From assembly GCA_046160725.1 (NCBI GenBank), contig JBJXHB010000227.1:1-12839 (forward strand): a stretch of DNA of 12,839 bases, written 5' to 3'. Numbering within the stretch: the stretch's first letter is position 1; each line of letters opens with the position of its first letter. Both the position numbers and the translations under genes were made by a program. The notes under the pieces were generated by a model, which worked only from the letters and a program-made list of their open reading frames with translations, ran no database searches and was not told the DNA's origin. Source of the DNA: JBJXHB01 sp046160725 (GTDB taxonomy: Bacteria > Pseudomonadota > Gammaproteobacteria > Burkholderiales > Burkholderiaceae_C). Below are positions 1-6,541 of the stretch, one piece after another.

Positions 1-1101
1 GTCGGCCACCACCGCGGTCGCGTTCTGCACCACGTCGGGCCACGATGTGGCACCGAAGCCGACGTCGATGACGATCATCAGCTTCTCGACATAGGGCAGG
101 AAGGCCGGCTTCTTGTCGACCAAGGCCTTGACCACCTTGGCGGCGTTGTCCAGCTCGGTCTTGCCCTTCTCGGCCCGCTTCACCTCGGCCATGATCGAGA
201 TGATCATGGTGTTGATGGTGCCCTCGATCTTGCCCAGCTTGGCCTTGGCCTTGGGGTCGGCCTTCTTCATGATGGCGTCGACACCGAGCAGGGCCTTCTC
301 CAGCTTCTTGGCGATGTCGTGGGCTTTGACGACCACGCCGTTGGTCTTGTCGCGCCCGCGCGCCAGCAGGTTCTCGCACTTCTTGATGCTGGGCAGCTCC
401 ACCACCAGCACCTTCTGCACGAACATGGCGTTGATCTCGGCCGCCGCCAGGCCCGCGGTACTCAAGCCCTTGTAGGTCTTGACGACGATGCCCATCGTGG
501 ACTTGAGCTGCTTGGTGGTGTCCTCCAGCTCGTCACACAGCGCCTTGCACTGCACCGCAATCTGCGCGGCCGAGCGCACCATGGCGATGATGCCGGGGAT
601 GGCTGTCGCGCCGAAGGACGCCCCGGCGCTGGCCGCGATGGCGATGCTCGTGATCAGGCCGGCCACGCCCAGGCTGACCTTGATGCCCGCCTTCCACTTG
701 TACTTGCTGTATTCCTTCTTGGTGCTGGCCAGGTCGGCAAACACCTTGGCGGTGTCGCGCTCGACGGCGCGCACCGCCAGGTCGACCTGCTCCTTGACCA
801 GGGCCTGGTAGGTCTTCAAGACCGCCTTGCGCTTGACATCGTCCGCCTTGGCCTCCTCGGCCTTGGCGTCGTAGCCCTTGGTGGCCATGATCATCTGGCG
901 CAGGATGCTGTCGCCGATCTTGGTGGCCGCCTCCGACATCTTGGCGCGGAACAGCGGGTCCTTCTTCCAGGCCTCCGCGATGCCCTTGTCCGCCGGCACC
1001 TCGACGCGGAAGCCGAGCTCCGGCACCTTCAGGTGCACGGGCTTGGCGCCGCTGGTGATGTTCTTGGTCAGGTTGACCAGATCGATGATCGCTTCAGCCA
1101 T
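1..1101 (-). CDS. Unrecognised helical protein with hydrophobic segment (3' end cut by window edge)
   Basis: Frame open from ATG at 1101 to the left edge without a stop: 367 codons seen, C-terminus missing. A strong ribosome site (GGGAGGGG at 1117-1110, about 8 bases before ATG) supports the start. No signal peptide is visible. The protein is rich in Lys, Ala and Glu and looks almost wholly helical: residues 50-135 are amphipathic and charged, 139-185 form a Gly/Ala-rich hydrophobic stretch (core VSLGVAGLITSIAIAASAG) with a Gly-Pro break near 169 that could make a hairpin, and 190-340 are again charged helices. Cys185, Cys189 and Cys242 are present. I do not recognise the family. Long helices around one hydrophobic hairpin recall alpha-pore-forming toxins (ClyA/Hbl type) and some secretion-system effectors, but this is topology only. 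The gene stands alone, 105 bases after aroG on the same strand. The reading frame is well supported; the function is unknown. Confidence 0.82.
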   Translation of the reverse strand, partial: MAEAIIDLVNLTKNITSGAKPVHLKVPELGFRVEVPADKGIAEAWKKDPLFRAKMSEAATKIGDSILRQMIMATKGYDAKAEEAKADDVKRKAVLKTYQALVKEQVDLAVRAVERDTAKVFADLASTKKEYSKYKWKAGIKVSLGVAGLITSIAIAASAGASFGATAIPGIIAMVRSAAQIAVQCKALCDELEDTTKQLKSTMGIVVKTYKGLSTAGLAAAEINAMFVQKVLVVELPSIKKCENLLARGRDKTNGVVVKAHDIAKKLEKALLGVDAIMKKADPKAKAKLGKIEGTINTMIISIMAEVKRAEKGKTELDNAAKVVKALVDKKPAFLPYVEKLMIVIDVGFGATSWPDVVQNATAVVAD

Positions 1102-1206
1102 GTTGCGCGCCCCTCCCGGCGTCGTGAATGTTTCCCATTGTGGGCAAGTGGACGACAGCGAAGCGCCCCTGGAAACCCCACTGAAGGGTGAGGGCCGGCT
1201 CGACGA

Positions 1207-2337
1207 TCAGGCCGCGCCTGCGCCGCGCCGCGACCGCACCGCACCGGCCAGCACCTGCAGCACGCCGACGGTCTGGTCCCAGCCGATGCAGGCATCGGTG
1301 ATGGACACGCCGGGGCGCAGCGGGACACCCGGCAGCAGGGCCTGGCGGCCTTCTTCGAGGTGGCTTTCGATCATCACGCCGGTGATGCGTCGATCGCCGG
1401 CCGCCAGGCGCACCGCCACGGACTGCGCGTTGTCGATCTGCCGGCGGTGCTGCTTCTCGCTGTTGGCATGCGACAGGTCGATCATCACCTGCGGTCGCAG
1501 CCCGGCCTGCCGCAGTGCCGAACAGGCCGCGTCGACATGCTCGGCCGATAGGTTAGGCGCGCGTCCGCCGCGCAGGATGACATGGCAGTCGGCATTGCCG
1601 CGGGTCTCGAACACCGCGGCCATGCCCATCTTGGTCATGCCCATGAAGGCATGCGGCGCCGCCGCGGTGACCATGGCATCCACCGCCACCTGGATGCCGC
1701 CGTCGGTGCCGTTCTTGAAGCCCACCGGGCAGCTCAGGCCCGAGGCAAGCTGGCGGTGGGTCTGGCTCTCCGTCGTGCGCGCGCCGATGGCACCCCAGGC
1801 CACCAGGTCGGAGATGTATTGCGGGCTCAGCAGGTCCAGGAACTCGGTGCCCACCGGCAGGCCCATGTCGACGATGGCCAGCAGCAGCCGGCGCGCGCGT
1901 TCCAGGCCCTCGTTGATGGCAAAGCTGCCGTCCAGGTGCGGGTCGTTGATGTAGCCCTTCCAGCCGACGGTGGTGCGCGGCTTCTCGAAGTAGGTGCGCA
2001 TCACCAAGACCAGCGCGTCGTCCAGCCCGCGCGCGGAGTCGCGCAGGCGCCGGGCGTAGTCCAGGGCCTGGGCCTCGTCGTGGATGGAGCAGGGCCCGAC
2101 GACCACGATCAGGCGGTCGTCCTGCCCCTGCAGCACGCGCGACAGCGCCAGCCGCGCGGTCTCCACGCCGGCCAGCGCGGCGTCGGACACCGGCAGCTTC
2201 TCCAGCAGCAGGGCCGGCGTGATCAAAGGCCGCACCGCCTCGATGCGGGTGTCGTCGATGCGGGTGGTGTCGCGCGTGGCGCGGCGGCTGCCGACCTCGC
2301 GGTCATGGGCGGGGTCGTCGAAGGGCGGATGCGGCAT
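1207..2337 (-). CDS. aroG: 3-deoxy-7-phosphoheptulonate (DAHP) synthase, class I, AroG-like
   Basis: Condenses phosphoenolpyruvate and erythrose 4-phosphate to DAHP, the entry step of the shikimate pathway, in the cytoplasm. The 376-residue protein carries the full AroG/F/H core: GPCSIHD (81-87), EKPRTTVGWKG (118-128), GARTTESQTHR (185-195), GFKNGTDGG (206-214), ILRGG (254-258), MIDLSHANS (285-293), SITDACIGWD (345-354). The E. coli AroG metal ligands Cys61, His268, Glu302 and Asp326 correspond to Cys83, His290, Glu324 and Asp348, a constant offset of 22, so the body is colinear with AroG and the N-terminus is 22 residues longer. The segment around 230-250 resembles AroG (Phe-sensitive) more than AroF, but inhibitor specificity is not proven. 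ATG 2337 is the only plausible start; it follows seven C residues and has no visible ribosome site. A terminator-like hairpin lies just upstream (see 2361-2396). Confidence 0.97.
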   Translation of the reverse strand: MPHPPFDDPAHDREVGSRRATRDTTRIDDTRIEAVRPLITPALLLEKLPVSDAALAGVETARLALSRVLQGQDDRLIVVVGPCSIHDEAQALDYARRLRDSARGLDDALVLVMRTYFEKPRTTVGWKGYINDPHLDGSFAINEGLERARRLLLAIVDMGLPVGTEFLDLLSPQYISDLVAWGAIGARTTESQTHRQLASGLSCPVGFKNGTDGGIQVAVDAMVTAAAPHAFMGMTKMGMAAVFETRGNADCHVILRGGRAPNLSAEHVDAACSALRQAGLRPQVMIDLSHANSEKQHRRQIDNAQSVAVRLAAGDRRITGVMIESHLEEGRQALLPGVPLRPGVSITDACIGWDQTVGVLQVLAGAVRSRRGAGAA

Positions 2338-2360
2338 GGGGGGGACGATGGGCAGAAACG

Positions 2361-2396
2361 AAAAAGCCGGCCGGCCCTGGGGGGGGGCCGGCCGGC
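2361..2396 (-). terminator. Intrinsic terminator, or attenuator in the aroG leader
   Basis: Perfect 12-bp inverted repeat: GCCGGCCGGCCC at 2366-2377 and GGGCCGGCCGGC at 2385-2396, loop of seven bases. Read on the minus strand the hairpin is followed at once by TTTTT (2365-2361) and then CGTTTC, the classic Rho-independent layout. It lies 125 bases after the stop of the Tim44-like gene and only 23 bases (U-tract end to ATG) before aroG. There is no room for a promoter between hairpin and start codon, so any aroG transcript must pass through it. Confidence 0.85.
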
Positions 2397-2439
2397 ATTG
2401 TCAGGCGGTGGTCGTCTGTGTCCCTGAGCGACATCACCT

Positions 2440-2462
2440 CATGCCGTGATGGACACGGCATG
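2440..2462. repeat. 9-bp perfect inverted repeat between tim44-like gene and aroG
   Basis: CATGCCGTG (2440-2448), five-base spacer, CACGGCATG (2454-2462). It lies 59 bases downstream of the Tim44-like stop codon and 102 bases upstream of the aroG start. No T-tract follows on either strand, so it is not a typical terminator. It could be an operator, a leader RNA stem or an mRNA 3'-end stem; the sequence does not decide. Confidence 0.6.
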
Positions 2463-2521
2463 GGTGTGGGTCAGGGCTGGCGCCAGACCTTGGCGCGCGA
2501 TGGCCCTGCGGACCGCCTGCG

Positions 2522-3556
2522 CTACTGGGCCTGCTGGATACCCGCGATGGCCCAGTTGCGGCTCTCGTCCTGCGGACGCACCAGGTGCCAGACCTCGTCG
2601 AAGGCCTCGGCCTGGGCTGCGGCTTCTTCCTTGACCTGGCCGGTGAAGCGGACGCTGACCACCTGCTGGCTGGCCTCCTGGGCGAAGTCGATCAGGCGCG
2701 CATCGACCTGGACCACGTCGGTGTGCTGGCCGGCGTCGCCGCGGTCCTGTAGGTCAAGGCGCAGCGAGGCGAACAGCTCGGGCGTGGTGAACTGCCGCAG
2801 GTCCTGCACGTCGGCGCGGTCATTGGCGGCCTGGAGCCGGATGAACAGCATCTTGGCCAGACGCTCGAAGCCCTCGCCGTCGAAGCCAGCCGGCAACACA
2901 GGGGCCACGGCCTGCGGCGCCAGGGCCGCGGCAGGCGCAGCACCGCCCACGGCCAACGGTGTGGCCAGGGCCGAGCCGATCGCCACCGACGGCGCACCGC
3001 TGGAGCCGTCGATGCCACTGCGCTGCATGCCGGGCCGCTCGTCGACGAACTGCACCGGCTTCGGAGGTGTTGCAGTGCGAGCCGCACCACCCATCGTGCT
3101 GCCGCCCGCGCCGGCACCGGCCATCGCCAGCGGCGACGCGCCACGGCCACCGGCCATGCGCTGCATGACGAAGCGGATCAGGAAGAACGCGGCCACGCCG
3201 AACAGCGCCATCATCAGCAGGCTGGCCATCTCACCGCCCAAGCCCAGATGGCTGAACAGGGCCGCCAGGCCCAGGCCCGCTGCCAGACCGGCCAAGGGTC
3301 CCATCCAGGAGCGCTTGGGCGCCGCAGCGGCGGCGGCACCAGCCGCCGCAGGCGCGCCGGCAGCGGCCGGTGAGGTCGGTGAGTTGGGCGTGGCGGCCGG
3401 GCCCGGCGTGGTGTTGTTCTGGGCCTTGTCCGGCGCGCTGCGCTGCATGCCGGAAGACTTGCCACCGCCCAGGCGTTTGGCATCCGCATCGGTCGGCGAC
3501 AGCGACAGCGACGTGGCCAGCAGCAGGGACAGGGTCCAGAGCGACTTCTTCAACAT
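2522..3556 (-). CDS. Tim44-like domain membrane protein
   Basis: 344 residues. The start at ATG 3556 is chosen because AGGA sits five bases upstream and because translation from there gives an immediate signal-type N-terminus (MLKKSLWTLSLLLATSLSLS); the frame is open further upstream but without such a sequence. After the signal comes AKRLGGGKSSGMQR, typical of betaproteobacterial Tim44-like proteins, a Pro/Ala-rich linker (50-80), two likely membrane segments (about 85-103 and 110-131), a second low-complexity Gly/Ala/Pro linker (135-225), and a C-terminal Tim44-like domain (about 225-342). That domain is related to the mitochondrial TIM44 C-terminal fold. Its bacterial function is not settled; membrane anchoring and protein or lipid contact are inferred. 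It is divergent from the lipoprotein gene (141 bases between starts) and is followed by the hairpin near aroG. Confidence 0.92.
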   Translation of the reverse strand: MLKKSLWTLSLLLATSLSLSPTDADAKRLGGGKSSGMQRSAPDKAQNNTTPGPAATPNSPTSPAAAGAPAAAGAAAAAAPKRSWMGPLAGLAAGLGLAALFSHLGLGGEMASLLMMALFGVAAFFLIRFVMQRMAGGRGASPLAMAGAGAGGSTMGGAARTATPPKPVQFVDERPGMQRSGIDGSSGAPSVAIGSALATPLAVGGAAPAAALAPQAVAPVLPAGFDGEGFERLAKMLFIRLQAANDRADVQDLRQFTTPELFASLRLDLQDRGDAGQHTDVVQVDARLIDFAQEASQQVVSVRFTGQVKEEAAAQAEAFDEVWHLVRPQDESRNWAIAGIQQAQ

Positions 3557-3697
3557 GGTGATCCTCATGGCCGCCATCGACGCGGCAGACGAATGTCGTG
3601 CCACCGGCGGATGCGCGAGTGTGCACCCTGGCGGCCCATTGGAACTTGGGGATTGCGGCACTCGATGAGCCGGTGCATTGCGCTTAACCTTGGGCCC

Positions 3698-4222
3698 ATG
3701 AAGGCCTGGAAACGAAATCTGCTGCTCCGTCGACAGGCTGCCGCCTGGACCGCAGTCGCGGTCGGGGCCCTTTGGGTGGCCGGCTGCGCGAGCTTCGGCC
3801 CCGGCGACATCGGCCCCGGCAGTACCCGCGATGCGCTGGAAGCGCGGCTGGGGCCGCCGCATGCGGTGCATGACTTGCCCGGGCGGCTGCGACGCCTGGA
3901 GTACAACACCGGGCCCTACGGCCGTCATACCTGGATGGCGGATGTGGACGTCACCGGCCGCATCCTGGCCCTGAATCAGGTCATGGCGCCGGCCTTCTAT
4001 GACCGGGTGGCCGCCGGCATGACCCAGGCCGAGTTGCTGCGGCTGCTCGGGCGGCCGGTGCACCGCATTGGCAAATGGCGCAACGGTCAGATCTGGTCCT
4101 GGCGCTATCCTGGGTTTGATTGCCTGTGGTACCGGGTGGAGCTGGATGCCGCCAGCCGCGTGGAGGGCGGCGGACACGCACCGGACCCGGCCTGCGACGG
4201 CGACAACGACCAAGTGCGCTGA
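3698..4222 (+). CDS. Putative outer-membrane lipoprotein with two BamE/SmpA-like repeats
   Basis: 174 residues from ATG 3698. The N-terminus MKAWKRNLLLRR plus a hydrophobic run ends in the lipobox VAGC, giving Cys30 as the lipidated residue; the next residue is Ala, not Asp, which by the enterobacterial rule favours the outer membrane. The rest contains two similar units, GPGSTRDALEARLGPP (39-54) and AAGMTQAELLRLLGRP (105-120), each followed by beta-prone sequence with Trp/Tyr. This 'G-x-T/S-xx-(E/D)-hydrophobic-xx-L-L/R-G-x-P' pattern is that of BamE/SmpA/OmlA-like small lipoproteins. A start at 3665 (11 residues longer) is possible; ribosome sites are weak at both, and 3698 gives the more standard signal. 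Function is inferred from fold similarity only; it is not the canonical BamE by length. Confidence 0.85.
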   Translation: MKAWKRNLLLRRQAAAWTAVAVGALWVAGCASFGPGDIGPGSTRDALEARLGPPHAVHDLPGRLRRLEYNTGPYGRHTWMADVDVTGRILALNQVMAPAFYDRVAAGMTQAELLRLLGRPVHRIGKWRNGQIWSWRYPGFDCLWYRVELDAASRVEGGGHAPDPACDGDNDQVR

Positions 4223-4228
4223 TCGGCG

Positions 4229-4245
4229 CGCACGAACTCGGTGCA
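4229..4245 (+). promoter_or_regulatory. Candidate NtrC (GlnG) enhancer site for amt
   Basis: CGCACGAACTCGGTGCA matches the NtrC dyad TGCAC-N7-GTGCA at nine of ten arm bases. Its centre (4237) is about 115 bases upstream of the transcript start predicted from the sigma-54 promoter, within the usual range for NtrC enhancers. It begins seven bases after the lipoprotein stop codon. Confidence 0.68.
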
Positions 4246-4257
4246 TCGACGCACCGA
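4238..4257. repeat. 7-bp inverted repeat overlapping NtrC-like site
   Basis: TCGGTGC (4238-4244) and GCACCGA (4251-4257) with a six-base spacer. It shares the GGTGC half-site with the NtrC-like site at 4229-4245. It may be a second protein-binding dyad or a weak transcript-end stem for the lipoprotein gene, but no T-tract follows. Confidence 0.5.
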
Positions 4258-4290
4258 AAGCACGCTCCATCTCGGTCGAAACCTCAACAA

Positions 4291-4307
4291 TGCCCATGAC
4301 TGGTGCG
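4291..4307 (+). promoter_or_regulatory. Second, weaker NtrC-like site upstream of amt
   Basis: TGCCCATGACTGGTGCG keeps eight of ten arm bases of TGCAC-N7-GTGCA. Its centre is about 53 bases upstream of the predicted transcript start, closer than most enhancers, so it may be a low-affinity or modulating site. The GGTGCG at its right end (4302-4307) also pairs with CGCACC at 4315-4320. Confidence 0.4.
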
Positions 4308-4324
4308 TCCCAGGCGCACCACAT

Positions 4325-4341
4325 CCGGCACGGTCTTTGCT
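4325..4341 (+). promoter_or_regulatory. Sigma-54 (RpoN) promoter of amt
   Basis: CCGGCACGGTCTTTGCT fits the RpoN consensus TGGCACG-N4-TTGCW with one mismatch (C for the first T). The invariant GG (4327-4328) and GC (4339-4340) are exactly ten bases apart. Transcription would begin near 4351-4353, leaving a leader of about 57 bases before the amt ATG. No convincing -35/-10 pair was seen in the same gap. Confidence 0.8.
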
Positions 4342-4367
4342 CTTTTGGTGCGTCCTCTCATCCAGGC

Positions 4368-4384
4368 CGGTGCGTCTCGCACCG
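4368..4384 (+). repeat. Stem-loop in the amt 5' leader
   Basis: CGGTGCG (4368-4374), loop TCT, CGCACCG (4378-4384): a 7-bp all-Watson-Crick stem that ends 14 bases before the amt ribosome site (GGAG, 4399-4402). It would lie inside the leader of the sigma-54 transcript and could affect translation or stability; that is inference. Confidence 0.5.
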
Positions 4385-4408
4385 AGCCGGACACCAACGG
4401 AGACATCG

Positions 4409-5611
4409 ATGGACCAGGTCAAGCAGGGCACCGATGCCCTTTTCATTTTGCTGGGCGCGATCATGGTGCTGGCCATGCACGCGGGCTTTGCGTTCCTCGA
4501 GCTGGGCACGGTGCGCAAGAAGAACCAGGTCAACGCCCTGGTCAAGATCCTGGTCGACTTCGCGGTCTCCACCATCGCCTACTTCTTTGTCGGCTATGCG
4601 ATTGCCTATGGCGTCCACTTCTTCACCGGCGCGGACGTGCTGGCCCAGAAGAACGGCTTTGACCTGGTCAAGTTCTTCTTCCTGCTGACTTTCGCGGCGG
4701 CCATTCCCGCCATCGTCTCCGGCGGCATCGCCGAGCGCGCACGCTTCGGCCCGCAGCTGCTGGCCACCGCCCTGCTGGTGGCGCTGGTGTATCCGCTGTT
4801 CGAGGGCGTGGTCTGGAACGGCCGCTTCGGCATCCAGGCCTGGATCAAGGGTGCCACGGGCGCGGAGTTCCACGATTTCGCCGGCAGCGTGGTGGTGCAT
4901 GCGGTCGGCGGCTGGATCGGTCTGGCCGCTGTGCTGTTGCTCGGGCCGCGCGCCAACCGCTACCGCAAGGACGGCGCGATGAGCGCGCATCCGCCGTCCA
5001 GCATTCCCTTTCTGGCGCTCGGCGCCTGGGTGCTGACGGTGGGATGGTTCGGCTTCAACGTGATGAGTGCGCAGACCATCGACAAGATCTCCGGCCTGGT
5101 GGCGGTGAACTCGCTGATGGCCATGGTCGGCGGCACGCTGGTGGCGGTGCTGATGGGCCGCAACGACCCGGGCTTTGCCTACAACGGGCCACTGGCCGGG
5201 CTGGTGGCCGTGTGCGCCGGCTCGGACGTGATGCATCCGCTGGGCGCACTGGTCACCGGCGGCGTGGCGGGCGCCATCTTCGTCTCGCTGTTCACGCTGA
5301 CGCAGAACCGCTGGAAGATCGACGACGTGCTGGGCGTGTGGCCGCTGCACGGCCTGTGCGGCGCCTGGGGCGGCATCGCCTGCGGCATCTTCGGCCTGAC
5401 CTCCCTGGGCGGCCTGGGCGGCGTCACCTTCGGCGCCCAGCTGCTGGGCACCGTGTTGGGCGTGGCCTGGGCGCTGGTCGGCGGCTTCGCGGTCTACGGC
5501 GGCATCAAGGCCTTCACCAGCCTGCGCCTGAGCGCCGAGGAGGAATACGAAGGCGCCGACCTGTCCATCCACAAGATCGGCGCCACGCCGGATCGCGAGG
5601 CCAGCTGGTAA
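4409..5611 (+). CDS. amt: Ammonium transporter (Amt/MEP family)
   Basis: 400 residues, inner membrane, conducts ammonium/ammonia. Start ATG 4409 has GGAG six bases upstream (4399-4402) and opens straight into the first membrane helix; the frame is open upstream but codes nothing membrane-like. About eleven hydrophobic helices are visible. The twin-histidine pore is intact: His164 (VVVHAVGGW) and His314 (WPLHGLCGAWGG), with Asp156 (EFHDFAGS); these equal E. coli AmtB Asp160, His168 and His318 with a constant offset of -4. SGGIAERARF (104-113) is the conserved loop signature. There is no cleavable signal peptide. The C-tail (370-400, LSAEEEYEGADLSIHKIG) resembles the cytosolic tail that binds PII (GlnK/GlnB) proteins. 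No glnK is adjacent, unlike the common glnK-amtB pair. The leader carries a sigma-54 promoter and NtrC-like sites, so induction under nitrogen limitation is likely. Confidence 0.97.
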   Translation: MDQVKQGTDALFILLGAIMVLAMHAGFAFLELGTVRKKNQVNALVKILVDFAVSTIAYFFVGYAIAYGVHFFTGADVLAQKNGFDLVKFFFLLTFAAAIPAIVSGGIAERARFGPQLLATALLVALVYPLFEGVVWNGRFGIQAWIKGATGAEFHDFAGSVVVHAVGGWIGLAAVLLLGPRANRYRKDGAMSAHPPSSIPFLALGAWVLTVGWFGFNVMSAQTIDKISGLVAVNSLMAMVGGTLVAVLMGRNDPGFAYNGPLAGLVAVCAGSDVMHPLGALVTGGVAGAIFVSLFTLTQNRWKIDDVLGVWPLHGLCGAWGGIACGIFGLTSLGGLGGVTFGAQLLGTVLGVAWALVGGFAVYGGIKAFTSLRLSAEEEYEGADLSIHKIGATPDREASW

Positions 5612-5658
5612 GTGGTCAGGCCGGCGCCATCGCCCAACCTGGCCGGACCCGGGCCTGG

Positions 5659-6531
5659 TCAGGGCCGGCGTGCCTGGAACACCCGAACGTGGTCGACCTC
5701 CAGGGTCACCGGAAACACGGTGTCATCGACGGCGCCGCCAAGGTCGCCCCCGACGGCGATGTTGAGGATGAGGAACTGCGGCCCGTCAAACGGCCAGCGC
5801 TCCTTGCCCGAGCGCGGGTTGCGATATTCGAAGTGGACGACACCGTCGATGCCGAACCGCACCACGTCGGGCGTCCAGTGCATCTGGTAGTTGTGGAAGA
5901 CGGTGCAGGCATCGGGCAACTTGCGCGCCGCGCCGACCCCACTACCGCCATGGCCCGCCGCCATGTGCACGGTGCTGAACACACGGCCCGGTTCGCGGCC
6001 GATGTGCTCCATGATGTCCAGTTCGCCGCCAGCCGGCCAGACCGCGTCCCGGTTGAGCATCCATATCGCCGGCCAGGTCCCCGCTCCGCAGGGCAGCCTG
6101 GCCCGGATTTCGAAGAAGCCGTAGACCCACTCGCCACGGCCCTGCGTGATGAGGCGGGCGGACGTGTAGCGCTGGCCGCCCCAGTCGGGTGCGCTTGCCA
6201 GTGCTTCCTTTCGGGCTGTGATGTGCAGTCGCCCACCCTGCACGCGGGCATTGTCGGCACGTGGTCCGGCGTAGTACTGCAGTTCGCGGTTGTGCCAGCC
6301 GGCCTTGTTCATGCCGGTGTCGTGGGCCCACCGGTGGGGGTCGGGCAGGCCGTCACGCTCGAACTCGTCGGCCCAGACCAGGTGGTAGCCGACCGGTACG
6401 GCCAAAGCGGTGCCGGTCTTGTCAGGGGCGGCCGCAGCGGCTGCGGCGCCCACGGCGGCCCAAAGGGCGCCTGCCGCGACCAAGGCCCGGGCACGTCGAA
6501 TGAAGGCCGAAGGGCGCTGTGGGTCTCGCAT
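5659..6531 (-). CDS. Secreted GH16 family beta-glucanase (laminarinase-like)
   Basis: 290 residues from ATG 6531. Residues 1-35 form a signal peptide (basic IRRAR, then an Ala-rich core; cleavage probably near AAA-APDK), so it acts in the periplasm, on the surface or outside. The GH16 fold is clear: VWADEF (52-57), HNRELQYY (80-87), YTSARLIT (122-129), GFFEIRARLP (138-147), GTWPAIWML (151-159), and the catalytic signature GELDIMEHIG (169-178), with Glu170 as nucleophile, Asp172 as helper and Glu175 as acid/base. The ELDIME form and the whole sequence suit beta-1,3(-1,4)-glucan cleavage; exact linkage preference is inferred. No carbohydrate-binding module is present. It starts ten bases after the transporter ATPase stop, has no good ribosome site of its own and is the last gene of the operon, so it is probably translated by coupling. 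It converges on amt with a 47-base gap without a clear terminator. Confidence 0.93.
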   Translation of the reverse strand: MRDPQRPSAFIRRARALVAAGALWAAVGAAAAAAAPDKTGTALAVPVGYHLVWADEFERDGLPDPHRWAHDTGMNKAGWHNRELQYYAGPRADNARVQGGRLHITARKEALASAPDWGGQRYTSARLITQGRGEWVYGFFEIRARLPCGAGTWPAIWMLNRDAVWPAGGELDIMEHIGREPGRVFSTVHMAAGHGGSGVGAARKLPDACTVFHNYQMHWTPDVVRFGIDGVVHFEYRNPRSGKERWPFDGPQFLILNIAVGGDLGGAVDDTVFPVTLEVDHVRVFQARRP

Positions 6532-6541
6532 GGGGGCCGGG

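Noticed and set aside
113..1191. Several plus-strand open frames (113-475, 319-1191, 479-811) at the left end
   Set aside because: They lie opposite a continuous 367-codon minus-strand frame that has a strong ribosome site and coherent helical protein sequence.
2303..2434. 43-codon leader open frame upstream of and overlapping aroG
   Set aside because: Its ribosome-site-like GAGG is only two bases from the ATG, the peptide runs through the terminator and has no run of aromatic codons beyond two Phe, so it does not look like an attenuation leader peptide.
3580..3605. TGGCACG on the minus strand upstream of the Tim44-like gene, resembling a sigma-54 -24 box
   Set aside because: The expected GC ten bases after the GG is GT (TTCGT instead of TTGCT), so the -12 element is absent.
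4336..4352. Third NtrC-like sequence (TTTTGGTGCG) over the predicted amt start
   Set aside because: The right arm fits but the left arm (TTTGC) keeps only two of five consensus bases; not listed as a site.
4358..5572. 404-codon minus-strand open frame opposite amt
   Set aside because: Gln/Ala/His-rich translation mirroring the membrane helices of amt; no ribosome site or motif.
5612..5658. Possible bidirectional terminator between amt and GH16
   Set aside because: GC-rich with short GGCC repeats, but the best stem is about four base pairs and there is no T-tract on either strand.
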